From: Thiomicrorhabdus sp. Kp2 | GTDB lineage: Bacteria; Pseudomonadota; Gammaproteobacteria; Thiomicrospirales; Thiomicrospiraceae | Reading direction: 5' to 3' | Length of the DNA stretch: 64,000 nt | NCBI RefSeq assembly: GCF_000478585.1 | Contig: NZ_ARWI01000001.1 | Location: 2,418,001 to 2,482,000 of the forward strand | In this document: in pieces, positions 45,789-55,838 of the stretch | Position numbering within the stretch: position 1 is the stretch's first letter | Layout: every line of letters begins with the position of its first letter | Notes under the pieces: model-generated | Seen by the model: the letters and a program-made list of their open reading frames with translations, nothing else | Databases searched by the model: none | Told to the model about the DNA's origin: nothing | Made by a program: the position numbers and the translations under genes

Positions 45789-46508
45789 CTGTTTAAGCTT
45801 CTCTTATCATTGCTTGTAATAGTAAATATAGCCTTTCATCCTAGTCTAAGCGCTGCACAACCGCAAGCTGCAATGGCGGGTGAAAACATGAAATATCCTG
45901 AAGTTACTCTCGTCTCACAAGGCACGACAGCTACAATACCTACCAGGCCTGGTAAGATTTTAGTCATGGGTGATAGTTTAAGTGCGGCTTATGGCTTAGA
46001 GGTTGAAAAAGGGTGGGTTGCTTTATTACAAAAAAAATATCCACAAATTGATGTGGTAAATGCCAGTATTAGTGGTGAAACAACATCTGGCGGTAAGCAG
46101 AGATTACAGGCGTTACTGGAAAAACATCAGCCTAGGATTATGATTTTAGAACTTGGCGCTAATGATGCATTACGGGGCCAAGATTTGAATGTTACCAAAC
46201 GCAACTTACAAAGTATGATTGAGGCGTGTCCAATGTTTAATAAAGCCTGTAAAGTAATTTTGCTAGGGGTGCAGTTACCCACAAATTATGGCCCGCTCTA
46301 CGACCAGATGTTTCAAAAAATGTACCGTGACTTGGCCGAAAAAAATACACTTGCATTCGATCCGTTTTTTATTGAACCCGTCGCTTTAGATCCTGACTTA
46401 ATGCAATCGGATGGTTTGCACCCAAATGCAGAAGGGCAACCCCTTATATTGCAACGAATATTGCAAATAGTTGCGCCGCTGTTTGAAAACTTTGTTACTG
46501 AACAATAG
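45729..46508 (+). CDS. TesA-like SGNH/GDSL esterase
   Basis: A periplasmic multifunctional esterase/thioesterase. SGNH blocks: block I GDSLSAAYG, block III GANDALRG, and block V SDGLHPN with Asp and His. A hydrophobic signal-like segment (FKLLLSLLVIVNIAF) precedes an Ala-rich stretch. The start is uncertain: the frame is open from ATG 45729, but this overlaps the divergent ATPase gene by 60 bp, and no better start codon with a ribosome binding site is evident. The mature part from about 45890 is secure. Confidence 0.85.
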   Translation: MHILQFNYIINFFSRVAGTHLFKLLLSLLVIVNIAFHPSLSAAQPQAAMAGENMKYPEVTLVSQGTTATIPTRPGKILVMGDSLSAAYGLEVEKGWVALLQKKYPQIDVVNASISGETTSGGKQRLQALLEKHQPRIMILELGANDALRGQDLNVTKRNLQSMIEACPMFNKACKVILLGVQLPTNYGPLYDQMFQKMYRDLAEKNTLAFDPFFIEPVALDPDLMQSDGLHPNAEGQPLILQRILQIVAPLFENFVTEQ

Positions 46509-46538
46509 TTGATTTGAGTGGGTTTATATTAACTGAAT

Positions 46539-49091
46539 TTAAGCGACTCTTAAGGTTGTTTTTGTCAGTGCTATTGGGCTAACAGGTAAAACCTTAAAGG
46601 TATCTACGGAGCCTTCTAATGCTTGCATTTGCCTAATGATATTAACCGAAGTGGACGAAATTTCTTCAACCAGTGCCGCATTTTGCTGAGTGGTATTATC
46701 TATTGCGTTAAAAGCTAGACTAATTTCTTGAATCCCTGAGACTTGTTGCTCTAAGTTTAGATGCATCTCAGAGATTCTTTCAGAGACTTCTTCAACGGCT
46801 TTTTGATTATGTGAAAACGTTGCCGTGGTTTGCTTGCTTAATTCTAAGCCTGCTTCTACCTTTGTTAAGCTACTCTCTGAAACCTGTTTAATCTGTTTAG
46901 CGGCTTCTGCAGAACGACCTGCAAGATTTCGTACTTCGCTCGCCACAACGGCAAAACCTCGTCCAGCCTCTCCCGCTCTAGCGGCTTCAACAGCCGCATT
47001 TAAAGCGAGAAGGTTGGTTTGGAAAGCAATGCTATCAATGACTTCGGTAATATTGGCAATCTCTTGACTCGCTTTAGAGATTTCATTCATTGCTTGATCC
47101 ATATGGTTTACCACTTCACTACCTTGTTGAATTTCATACTTAACCGATTCACTTAAAGCGGTCACATCTTTAGCCTGTTGCAACGATTCCGCAATGGTAC
47201 TGGTCATCGTTTCCATATTTTGTGCAGTACTCTGTAAGGCCGCTGCTTGAGTTTGAACACGTTGATTTAAGTCTTGGTTGCCAGAGCTAATCTCTTCAAC
47301 CCCTGTTAAAGCATCATGAGTAGCCTGTTTTACAGAGAATAGCATTTGGCTCATGTGGTTTGCCACTGAGTCCATATTTTCCTTGAGTTCGTGTAACCGT
47401 CCATCAAATTGAGTTTGAGTTTGAAATGAGAAGTTGCCTTGGCGGTAGTTATCTAAAATAGTGTTAGCGGTGTCGATAACCATCTCAAGTTTGTCGGATG
47501 AGTTGTTTAAGTACTCTTTTAAATGCTGGTATTCACCTGGTAATTCAGCCTCAATGCGATGGCTGAAATCACCCATGCTCATATTTTTCATAACATTGAT
47601 GATTGAGGAAATAGAGGATTTTTGAATATCAATGGCTTTTTGTAGGTTTTGCATGACATGATGATAGTCACCGTTAAAATTGTTCAGTTCTATATTTGTT
47701 TTTAGTTCACCTTGAGCTAAAGCGAGACTGGCATTATCAATCTCTTTTAAGGTCTCTTTTACTTGGTGCATTGAGTCATTAAAATTATCTTTTAGTATGG
47801 CTAAATCGCCTTTGTATTCTCCTTTTAAATTGGCGGATAAATCACCTTTAACCAATGACTCACTGACTTGATTAATTTCATTGGTTACTGAACTAATCGA
47901 GTTCAGTAATATTTGAACGCTTTCACCAATATCATTCAATTCATTCTTTCCAGAAGGCGACTTCCACCCTTTATAAGAGCCGTTTTGCGCAATGTTAATA
48001 ATCTGTTCACGCATGTTGTATAGCGGACGAATAATCGATGTCACCAGCAACATATTAACAATTATTAAAGCCATTAATATTGCCAAACTTTCATAGACAA
48101 CTTGATTGATAACAGTGGCACTTAACTGATCAAGGTTGTTGATTAAATTTGCGGTTTTTGTTTCAGTTTCGCTTAATCTGTTTTGAACCAGTTTTGTTGC
48201 ACTATAGGAGAGTTCACTGATGGTATGATTGTTTTGTTGGGTTGTTTTTAGATAATCAGCCAAGTCATTAAAGGATTCTTGATAGCCATCTCTAGCGTTC
48301 GTTAATTCTTCAAAAGTGCCACGATTTATAAAATCACTTTCAAAAATTTCAGCTAGGGATTCAAACGTTGATTCAGCACCATCACCAAGACCTTTGTTAT
48401 CAAAAAACAGTTTATTTTTTAAATCACTGGTTGATGTCATTTTTGACATGCTCATCTGCGATACTTTTAAACGTTGTTCAATTTCTGATAATAGACTGAG
48501 AGCCGTTGAATCAATTTCATCAATCGCTTTAAGAGATTCTATTAATGTTTGAATATTATTGGCTGAAGGTTCAATGCCATAAACGATGGTATCTTGGATT
48601 TGACGTTTTAAAAACACCAATGAATTGGCTGATTTTTTGATTTTTCTTAAGGTTTCAGCCATCTCGCTTACTTCAACATCCAGTTGCGGTTCAAGCTCTT
48701 CTTGAGGTGTGTTATTGATTTCTGATACAGGCTCTAAATCAGAATTTTTCTTTTCTAATTCTAGCGTTGAAGCTTTTATTTGTTGAGTTGAATTAAGTGA
48801 AAGATTGAGCGCTTTAAGCACTTCAATTTGGTTATTAAATTCATCTCCATGCTCTTTTTCTAAAGTGAGAGCATAGTTGTTCATGCTTAAAATGGTATTA
48901 GAGAATAAGGTCTGAAACTCTGATATTTTGGAGCTCTGAGTAGACTGAATATTTTTTAACTCTGAACTGCTTTGATTGATTAGCTGTAATGCCGTTCGAG
49001 ATTCGCTCACGATGATGACTAAAAAAGTAATGACAATCAGTAGGTTAATCCATAATCTTTGCTTCACTGAAAGCTTATTTAAAAAAAGCAT
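46539..49091 (-). CDS. Methyl-accepting chemotaxis protein
   Basis: An 850-residue chemoreceptor. Helices near residues 10-30 and 335-358 frame a large periplasmic sensor region rich in predicted coiled coil. HAMP-like repeats follow (about 360-570), then the signalling domain whose hairpin tip reads [30 protein letters not shown] in pieces. ATG 49091 is chosen over an upstream in-frame ATG because GGGAG sits 5 nt before it. No ligand-binding motif recognised. Long extra HAMP segments are a notable feature. Confidence 0.92.
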   Translation of the reverse strand: MLFLNKLSVKQRLWINLLIVITFLVIIVSESRTALQLINQSSSELKNIQSTQSSKISEFQTLFSNTILSMNNYALTLEKEHGDEFNNQIEVLKALNLSLNSTQQIKASTLELEKKNSDLEPVSEINNTPQEELEPQLDVEVSEMAETLRKIKKSANSLVFLKRQIQDTIVYGIEPSANNIQTLIESLKAIDEIDSTALSLLSEIEQRLKVSQMSMSKMTSTSDLKNKLFFDNKGLGDGAESTFESLAEIFESDFINRGTFEELTNARDGYQESFNDLADYLKTTQQNNHTISELSYSATKLVQNRLSETETKTANLINNLDQLSATVINQVVYESLAILMALIIVNMLLVTSIIRPLYNMREQIINIAQNGSYKGWKSPSGKNELNDIGESVQILLNSISSVTNEINQVSESLVKGDLSANLKGEYKGDLAILKDNFNDSMHQVKETLKEIDNASLALAQGELKTNIELNNFNGDYHHVMQNLQKAIDIQKSSISSIINVMKNMSMGDFSHRIEAELPGEYQHLKEYLNNSSDKLEMVIDTANTILDNYRQGNFSFQTQTQFDGRLHELKENMDSVANHMSQMLFSVKQATHDALTGVEEISSGNQDLNQRVQTQAAALQSTAQNMETMTSTIAESLQQAKDVTALSESVKYEIQQGSEVVNHMDQAMNEISKASQEIANITEVIDSIAFQTNLLALNAAVEAARAGEAGRGFAVVASEVRNLAGRSAEAAKQIKQVSESSLTKVEAGLELSKQTTATFSHNQKAVEEVSERISEMHLNLEQQVSGIQEISLAFNAIDNTTQQNAALVEEISSTSVNIIRQMQALEGSVDTFKVLPVSPIALTKTTLRVA

Positions 49092-49344
49092 CGTTTCTCC
49101 CATTACCATTTGCTTATGTTTTAATTTGTCACTATTTTACGATTGGCTTATTACATTAACGTGAAATTTGATTAGGATTATGTTCTCTATTTAATGTGAT
49201 AGAGGTAAAATATTCAGTTACTTTGCTCAGTGTTATTGCGAACTACCGTATTTTGGATGACAGTTTTATGACATCCTTGTATTCATTTCTACATACGGCA
49301 CTATTGCTATAAATTTAACTAATTCATGGAAGCATTTTAAAACT

Positions 49345-50178
49345 ATGCAACAAAAACTTCGTAACGCATTACACGCGATTAAAGGCCAAACTATTCCAGA
49401 GCTTCCTGATGATATTTTGCGTCTTGAAAAAGAGATTAAGAGCAAGTTTGCCAGTACCGCTTCTGTCGCAGAAATCATTGAAATGAACACCACGCTGTCT
49501 GGTGAAGTGATGAAGTTGGTGAACTCACCTGTGGTTAAGTTAAAAACGCCCATCAGATCAATTCGTGAGGCTGTGAATGTTATGGGGTTAGACAATATCT
49601 ATAACCTCGTGGTTTCTGCCGCAATCACCAATATGTTTGGCAAAAAAGGCCTCTTTAAAGACATTATGGATCAAAGTGTTGATGTGGCCTTTTGTATGGC
49701 GGATATATCTGAGTGGGTTGAAGGCGTTACCCGCGATGAAGCGTATATGCTTGGTCTATTTCATAATGTTGGGGCATTAATGCTGGCCTCTAAAAATGAA
49801 GGACAGTACGAGTCAATATTCAGAAACTCGATGTCTTTGCCATTTAAAATTATCTTAAAAGAGCGCGAAGCTTTTGGCTCTGATCACGCAATGATAGGTG
49901 TATTAATTGGCCAAAAATGGCATTTACCAGTCAATATGCTGAATGCCATTATGTTGCATCACAATGAAGATTGTTCTCGAATTCAAAATGACCAAGTTAG
50001 AGCGATGGTTGCCATGATTAAATTAGCCAATGCAATTGTGGCTGAAATATCGCTAGGAGCTTATCGTGGTGGCGAAATGCGAGCTTATGAACAAGATGGT
50101 TTGAATGAATTAATGATTGAAGACCATGTGATATCTGAGATTAGATCGGCATTAATGTCGTATAACTTTAAAGATTGA
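49345..50178 (+). CDS. HDOD-domain protein (paralog A)
   Basis: A 277-residue protein with an HDOD domain (about 15-215). It starts KLRNALHAIKGQTIPELPDD and includes LVNSPVVKLKTPIRSIREAVNVMG and AIMLHHNEDCS. It closely resembles the next gene at 50363-51196 over its whole length, so the pair arose by tandem duplication. No attached output domain. It lies near a chemoreceptor, but any connection is only positional. A different HDOD protein is encoded at 28029-28904. Confidence 0.88.
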   Translation: MQQKLRNALHAIKGQTIPELPDDILRLEKEIKSKFASTASVAEIIEMNTTLSGEVMKLVNSPVVKLKTPIRSIREAVNVMGLDNIYNLVVSAAITNMFGKKGLFKDIMDQSVDVAFCMADISEWVEGVTRDEAYMLGLFHNVGALMLASKNEGQYESIFRNSMSLPFKIILKEREAFGSDHAMIGVLIGQKWHLPVNMLNAIMLHHNEDCSRIQNDQVRAMVAMIKLANAIVAEISLGAYRGGEMRAYEQDGLNELMIEDHVISEIRSALMSYNFKD

Positions 50179-50362
50179 GTTGAGGTTTAGATTACTCAAA
50201 AGTAACGATTTATGTCATAACTTTTTATAGTTCTATCTGCCTATAGATTTTAGTGAAGATTTTTAAGTGAAAAATATTTACTCTATTAAATTATCGTTGG
50301 TAATATACTACTGAACATTATTTTTTAGTATCTGACCTTTACAATTAGGACGATTTACCCGC

Positions 50363-51196
50363 ATGCAAGACAAACTTCGCCAAGCCATTAAGGCTATCCA
50401 TGGGCAAAAAATCCCCGAGTTACCTGAAGAAATTATTGAACTTGATAAAGAAATATCAAGTAAATTCGCCAATATGGGAAATGTAGCGGATATTATCTCA
50501 AAAAACACGACTCTTTCTGGTGAGCTAATGCGCTTAATTAATTCCCCAGCTGTTAAGCTCAAAGAGCCTGTTAATTCAATTCGTGAAGCGGTAACCGTAA
50601 TGGGGCTTACTAATATATCAAACCTATTGGTCGCAGCGGCAATCAAGAATATCTTTGGCAGTAAGGGATTATCCAAAGACATTATGGATCACAGTGTGGA
50701 TGTGGCCTTTTGTATGGCGGATTTATCGGAATGGGTGCATGGGATTACTCGAGATGAGGCCTACATGCTTGGTTTGTTTCATAATGTGGGCGCGATGATG
50801 CTTGCAGCAAAAGATGAAGAAACTTATGCAGGGCTTTTTAGGGATTCAATGTCCAAACCCGTCTCGGCAATCAGAAAAGAGGAAGAGGTTTTTGATTCAA
50901 ATCATGCCATGATTGGAGTTTTAATTGGCCAAAAATGGCGTTTGCCTGTGAATATGCTTAATGCCATTATGCTGCATCATAATGAAAAATGTGAACGTAT
51001 TAAAAATGATCAAGTCAGGGCGATGGTAGCAATGATTAAAGTTGCGAATGCGATCGTTTCAGAAGTTTCATTGGGTGCTTACCGTAGTGAAGAAATGAGG
51101 AATTACGAACAAGATGGAATCAGTGAGTTAATGCTTGATTCAGAAGAAGTCCAAGATATACGATCATCATTAATGTGTTGTTCGCTTAAAAGCTAG
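50363..51196 (+). CDS. HDOD-domain protein (paralog B)
   Basis: A 277-residue HDOD protein of exactly the same length as its upstream neighbour, with aligned motifs (KLRQAIKAIHGQKIPELPEE, then LINSPAVKLKEPVNSIREAV, then AIMLHHNEKCE). Separated from paralog A by 184 bp, with its own upstream region. It ends before a strong palindrome-based terminator. Function unknown. Confidence 0.88.
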   Translation: MQDKLRQAIKAIHGQKIPELPEEIIELDKEISSKFANMGNVADIISKNTTLSGELMRLINSPAVKLKEPVNSIREAVTVMGLTNISNLLVAAAIKNIFGSKGLSKDIMDHSVDVAFCMADLSEWVHGITRDEAYMLGLFHNVGAMMLAAKDEETYAGLFRDSMSKPVSAIRKEEEVFDSNHAMIGVLIGQKWRLPVNMLNAIMLHHNEKCERIKNDQVRAMVAMIKVANAIVSEVSLGAYRSEEMRNYEQDGISELMLDSEEVQDIRSSLMCCSLKS

Positions 51197-51217
51197 CGAA
51201 GTTTATAAACTAGAATT

Positions 51218-51257
51218 AAAACCCCGACTTACCAGGCCTGGTAAGTCGGGGTTTTTT
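51218..51257. terminator. Strong terminator built on CCAGGCCTGG
   Basis: A perfect 38-bp palindrome (AAAACCCCGACTTACCAGG with its complement) followed by more T. The decamer is at 51232-51241 at the tip. It lies between the converging HDOD and lon genes and can serve both strands. Confidence 0.92.
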
Positions 51258-51299
51258 GTCGGTTTTAAAAACGAATGGTGGGCTGGTTGTTAATAGATT

Positions 51300-53984
51300 T
51301 TAATGCTGGGTATTAAATTCTTCAGCCGCCGCTTTATGCGCTAAGTAGGTTTTTAACGCGATAGATTTTGTGCGAATATTAAACGTTAAACGCGCTACCT
51401 CATCAAAGTTTTTAGCAAAGTGAATGCCCATTCCTTCTTGTAAATAGTCAGGTAGTTCTTGGTAATCTTTACGGTTGTCTTCTGGCAGAATTAACTCTTT
51501 AATACCAATGCGTTTTGCCGCAATCACCTTTTCTCTAATGCCTCCAACGGGCAATACCAGGCCTGTCAAACTTAACTCTCCGGTCATGGCCAAAGCTGTT
51601 TTTATGGGTTCACCACGCGCTAAAGAGAGTAGAGCCGTTGCCATAGTTACCCCAGCGCTAGGCCCATCTTTGGGGGTGGCACCATCTGGCACGTGCAAAT
51701 GCACAAAGGCTTTATCAAAGAACTCAGGATCGGCTTTATATTTCTCTAAGTTTGAAGAGATAAAGCTGTAAGCGATGCCTGCCGATTCTTGCATCACTTC
51801 ACCGAGTTGACCTGATAACTTAAAACCACGGTTTAAAGTATGTACTCGGCTGGCTTCAATGGTGAGGGTTGCGCCACCCATTGATGTCCAAGCCAACCCT
51901 GTCACAGTACCAATTTGTTGATTAACTTTTTCAGGTACAAAACGGGGTTGCCCAAGCATCTCTTCGAGTTCATTAACGTGAATTTTAAAGTGCGTTAAAT
52001 CAGAGGTGACAAACTTAAATGCTAATTTTCGTACCAATTTGGCCAGTTGTTTTTTCAAATTACGCACACCCGATTCACGCGCATAACCTTCAATAACATG
52101 GCGAATCGCGGCTGGGGTGATTTGCACTTGTTCTTTAGTGAGTCCAGCCTCTTCAAGAAGGGATGGCCATAGATGATGTTTGGCAATTTGCACCTTCTCT
52201 TCAGTAATATAACCCGATAGGCGAATCACCTCCATACGGTCAAGCAGAGGGCCTGGAATTGAATCTAAGGTATTGGCGGTGCAGACAAAAAGTGCTTTAG
52301 ATAAATCAAAACGCACATCCATAAAGTGATCCATAAACTCACTGTTTTGCTCGGGGTCTAAAACCTCTAACAGCGCAGATGCAGGGTCACCCTGAAAAGA
52401 GGCACCAATTTTATCGACTTCATCTAACATAATCACAGGGTTTGCGGTTTCGCAGTCTTTGAGTGCTTGCACAAACTTACCAGGCATGGCACCAATATAG
52501 GTCCGTCTGTGGCCCTTTATTTCAGCTTCATCACGCATTCCGCCTACTGAAAAACGATAAAACTTACGTCCTAAAGATTCGGCAATCGAGCGGCCAATTG
52601 AGGTTTTACCCACACCAGGCGGCCCCACTAAACAGATGATAGAGCCTGCCACTTCACCTTTTAAAGCGCCTACGGCTAAAAACTCAAGAATACGGTCTTT
52701 TACATCTTCTAAACCATCGTGGCCTTTATCGAGCACCTTTTTAGCACGTTTTAAATCTAATAAATCTTTGCTGTGTTTTCCCCAAGGCAGTTGCGTTAAC
52801 CAGTCTAACCAGTTGCGTGCGACATTATATTCAGGCGACTGAGGGTCAAGCATATTGAGTTTACTTAGCTCTTCTTCGGCCTTTTTACTGGCTTCTTCAG
52901 AGAGGGCGAGTTTTTCAATGCGCTCTCTAAAACGGTCGGTATCAACTGTTTGGTCATCCTTGACCATCCCCAACTCTTTTTGAATTTCATTGAGTTGTTG
53001 ACGTAGAAAGAAATCGCGTTGATGTTCTGATAAATTTTCTTCAACTCGTTCACGAATATTAAACTGCAGTTTGGTGACTTCAATTTCTTGTTTAAAGAGT
53101 GCCAGTACCTTTTCCATTCGTTCAGCAAGTTTTAGAGTTTCTAAAACATCTTGCAGTTTATCGTTCTCAGCGGTGGTTAAACCCGCAGCAAAGTCCGCTA
53201 ATTGTGAAGGTTCGCTGGCGCTATAGCGGTTTAAGAAGTACTTTAACTCTTCACTGTAAAGTGGGTTTAAAGGTAATAACTCTCTAAAGGCATTCATAAT
53301 GGCCAAACCGTAAGCCTTAAACTCTTTGTCCGAACCATCAATAACGTCTTTAGGGTAATTTACTAAAGCACGATAGGGGGCTTTACCCGAAATCCATTCT
53401 TTAATTTCAAAACGTTTTACCCCTTCAGCAATGAGCTGAATGTAATCCTCTTTCACTTTGGGATCATGGATTTTAACCAAGGTACCTATTTGGCAGAAAT
53501 CGCTCGGTTCCGCTCTATCATGCTGTTCGGTATTAACAAAAATAATCCCAATGTATTTGCATTTGCTGGCTTTAATGGCTTCGTAGGTTTCTCCCCAGCT
53601 CTCTTTATTAAGCAAAACAGGCAATTGTTGACCTGGAAAAAACGGACGTTCCTTAACGGGCAGTAAAAAAATCTCACGAGGAATGGTTAATTCAGGTTTA
53701 GCGAGTTGGCCAAAAATACTGCCTGGATTACTCACAATGTGTTCCCCCTCAAGCACCGCATTAGCGGTTTGAATGAGTTTTTTAGCTAGGGCTTCATTGA
53801 CTTCAATTTTGATCTGTTCTTCGTCAATGTCATCCTCTTCCTCATCAATAACGGCTTCAATATCTGACGCTTCCTCAAAGGTTATGGCATTTTGGGTACG
53901 TGTGGATTCACCTTCTTCAGAATGGGAAGGTTTTATGTCAACTTCGGCAAGTTCAGGGATTTCATTGTTGTTTTTATCAGTCAT
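51300..53984 (-). CDS. lon: ATP-dependent protease Lon
   Basis: About 894 residues. An acidic N-terminal extension (Glu/Asp-rich, about 1-75) precedes the LAN substrate-binding domain (about 100-310), the AAA+ module with the P-loop GPPGVGKTS and Walker B VIMLDEVDK, and the C-terminal protease domain with the catalytic Ser in DGPSAGVT and Lys in REKVIAAKR. The start is ambiguous: ATG 53984 or TTG 54026, neither with a clear ribosome binding site; ATG is preferred. The long acidic extension is larger than in E. coli Lon (784 residues). Confidence 0.92.
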   Translation of the reverse strand: MTDKNNNEIPELAEVDIKPSHSEEGESTRTQNAITFEEASDIEAVIDEEEDDIDEEQIKIEVNEALAKKLIQTANAVLEGEHIVSNPGSIFGQLAKPELTIPREIFLLPVKERPFFPGQQLPVLLNKESWGETYEAIKASKCKYIGIIFVNTEQHDRAEPSDFCQIGTLVKIHDPKVKEDYIQLIAEGVKRFEIKEWISGKAPYRALVNYPKDVIDGSDKEFKAYGLAIMNAFRELLPLNPLYSEELKYFLNRYSASEPSQLADFAAGLTTAENDKLQDVLETLKLAERMEKVLALFKQEIEVTKLQFNIRERVEENLSEHQRDFFLRQQLNEIQKELGMVKDDQTVDTDRFRERIEKLALSEEASKKAEEELSKLNMLDPQSPEYNVARNWLDWLTQLPWGKHSKDLLDLKRAKKVLDKGHDGLEDVKDRILEFLAVGALKGEVAGSIICLVGPPGVGKTSIGRSIAESLGRKFYRFSVGGMRDEAEIKGHRRTYIGAMPGKFVQALKDCETANPVIMLDEVDKIGASFQGDPASALLEVLDPEQNSEFMDHFMDVRFDLSKALFVCTANTLDSIPGPLLDRMEVIRLSGYITEEKVQIAKHHLWPSLLEEAGLTKEQVQITPAAIRHVIEGYARESGVRNLKKQLAKLVRKLAFKFVTSDLTHFKIHVNELEEMLGQPRFVPEKVNQQIGTVTGLAWTSMGGATLTIEASRVHTLNRGFKLSGQLGEVMQESAGIAYSFISSNLEKYKADPEFFDKAFVHLHVPDGATPKDGPSAGVTMATALLSLARGEPIKTALAMTGELSLTGLVLPVGGIREKVIAAKRIGIKELILPEDNRKDYQELPDYLQEGMGIHFAKNFDEVARLTFNIRTKSIALKTYLAHKAAAEEFNTQH

Positions 53985-54110
53985 ATTTTGGTTATGTCTT
54001 TGCTTTTCTTTATGTTTAAATTTCAACGTTGAAACTTAGGATTTCGTCTTAATAACGGGCAGAATACGGTATTATATGTGGACTTAAATTCATAGATTCA
54101 AGAGTCAAAG

Positions 54111-54665
54111 ATGCAAAAGAGTGAAATTAAAATTGGTTTTGTCACCGTGTCCGATCGAGCAAGCCGTGGTGAGTATGAAGATTTGGGTGGTCCAGCTATG
54201 CAAGAGTGGATTGGCCAGGCACTTAGCAATGATTGGACAGCCGTCGCTAAGGTGATTGAAGACGAGCAAAGCGTGATTGAAGCCACACTGATTGATATGG
54301 TTGATAATCACGGTTGTGGACTGATTTTAACGACGGGCGGTACAGGCCCTGCAAAACGTGATGTCACGCCAGAAGCGACTGAAAATGTCTGCGATAAAAT
54401 TTTAGATGGTTTTGCCGAGCAGATGCGTGCGGTCTCTTTACAATATGTGCCTACGGCAATTTTATCGCGCCAAATTGCGGGAACACGTGGTAGCTGTTTA
54501 ATTATTAATTTACCAGGTAAGCCGTCTGCAATAGGCGAATGTTTAGAAGCCGTTTTTCCAGCGGTTCCTTACTGCATTGACTTAATTGAAGGTCCTTATC
54601 TTGAAACCAATGACAGCTTTGTAAAAGGTTTTAGACCCAAACACGCTAAAAAACCAAACGCCTAA
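54111..54665 (+). CDS. mogA: Molybdopterin adenylyltransferase MogA
   Basis: A 184-residue MoaB/Mog-fold enzyme that adenylylates molybdopterin before molybdenum insertion. The signature TTGGTGPAKRDVTPEAT is present, with the first strand reading IGFVTVSDRASRGEYED and the ending INLPGKPSAIGECLEAVFPA. Divergent from lon with an 84-bp shared promoter region. It points to molybdoenzymes elsewhere in the genome. Confidence 0.93.
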   Translation: MQKSEIKIGFVTVSDRASRGEYEDLGGPAMQEWIGQALSNDWTAVAKVIEDEQSVIEATLIDMVDNHGCGLILTTGGTGPAKRDVTPEATENVCDKILDGFAEQMRAVSLQYVPTAILSRQIAGTRGSCLIINLPGKPSAIGECLEAVFPAVPYCIDLIEGPYLETNDSFVKGFRPKHAKKPNA

Positions 54666-54698
54666 CAATCCCAAGCAATCTTTTAGAGACATATAATT

Positions 54699-55634
54699 AT
54701 GAGCAATGTAAATTACCAAAGTGAAGGCTTAGAAAATGTACTGGACTTTGTCCGCTGGGGTGGTAGCTTATTTAAAAAAGCCGAACTCTATTTTGGTCAT
54801 GGTACCGATAACGCTTTTGATGAAGCGCGCGTTTTGGTATTTTTTGTGTTAAATCTGCCAGCAGAGATTCCAGAAAATTATTGGCAAGCAAAACTAACCG
54901 CTCAAGAAAGACATCAAGTGACCGAACTGTTTCAGCGCCGTATAGAATCACGTAAACCCGCGGCCTATTTAACGGGTGAAGCTTGGTTTGCAGGCCTGCG
55001 TTTTATTGTGAATGAAAACACGCTGGTACCACGTTCCCCTATAGCAGAACTGATTTCACAGAGTTATGCGCCATGGATTCAAGATGCTGAAGCGGTGACT
55101 CATGTTTTAGATTTGTGCACAGGCAGCGGTTGTATTGGGATTGCCTCTTTGAAAGCCTTTCCCAATTCAGAAGTGGATTTGGTCGATATCTCTGCAGAAG
55201 CTTTAGAGGTGGCACAGAAAAATATCGACCAATATGGCTTAAATGATTTTGCCCATGCAATTCAGTCCGATTTATATTCGGCTTTAGAAGGCAAACAATA
55301 CGATTTAATTGTCTCTAATCCACCTTATGTGGATGAAATAGAGATGCAGGCTTTGCCCGAAGAGTTTAAGCAAGAACCTGAGTTGGGTTTGGCAGCAGGG
55401 CATGACGGGTTGGATTTGGTTCGCAAGATTTTGGCTGAAGCGCCAAAGTACCTAAAAGAAGATGGGGTGTTGATTGTTGAAGTCGGTGTTTCACAATATT
55501 TTGTTGAACAAGAGTACCCTGAATTACCTCTGTATTGGTTTGAGTTTGAACATGGAGGGGAAGGGGTGTTTGCTATTCAAAAATCTGAATTAGAACTCTT
55601 TCAAGATGTGCTCGATGCAAAAGCGTTCAATTAA
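54699..55634 (+). CDS. prmB: Ribosomal protein L3 N5-glutamine methyltransferase PrmB
   Basis: A 311-residue methyltransferase of the HemK/PrmB family. An N-terminal helical region is followed by the SAM motif I VLDLCTGSGCIGIA and the catalytic NPPY motif (SNPPYVDEIEM). The opening segment (VLDFVRWGGSLFKKAEL) and VPRSPIAELI identify PrmB rather than PrmC. It modifies a Gln of ribosomal protein L3. Tandem with mogA (33 bp gap), probably co-transcribed. Confidence 0.93.
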   Translation: MSNVNYQSEGLENVLDFVRWGGSLFKKAELYFGHGTDNAFDEARVLVFFVLNLPAEIPENYWQAKLTAQERHQVTELFQRRIESRKPAAYLTGEAWFAGLRFIVNENTLVPRSPIAELISQSYAPWIQDAEAVTHVLDLCTGSGCIGIASLKAFPNSEVDLVDISAEALEVAQKNIDQYGLNDFAHAIQSDLYSALEGKQYDLIVSNPPYVDEIEMQALPEEFKQEPELGLAAGHDGLDLVRKILAEAPKYLKEDGVLIVEVGVSQYFVEQEYPELPLYWFEFEHGGEGVFAIQKSELELFQDVLDAKAFN

Positions 55635-55758
55635 CCCACTTTATAAAACGATGTTTATTTGCTTAACTTAATAGGGTCAAATCTATAGGGCCAAACCTAT
55701 TTCGACTTTATTTTAAGAGATAGGCATCGTCTCTATTCCTTTTCTATACGCTATAGAA

Positions 55759-55768
55759 CCAGGCCTGG
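55759..55768. repeat. CCAGGCCTGG in the carbonic anhydrase upstream region
   Basis: Exact decamer, with no extended symmetry, 71 bp before the carbonic anhydrase start. Confidence 0.7.
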
Positions 55769-55838
55769 CAAAGTTATTGCTTGGCTGGTATCAATTAATT
55801 GTCATCTAAAAAAACCTCTATTAAGCTCGGAGTAAGTT

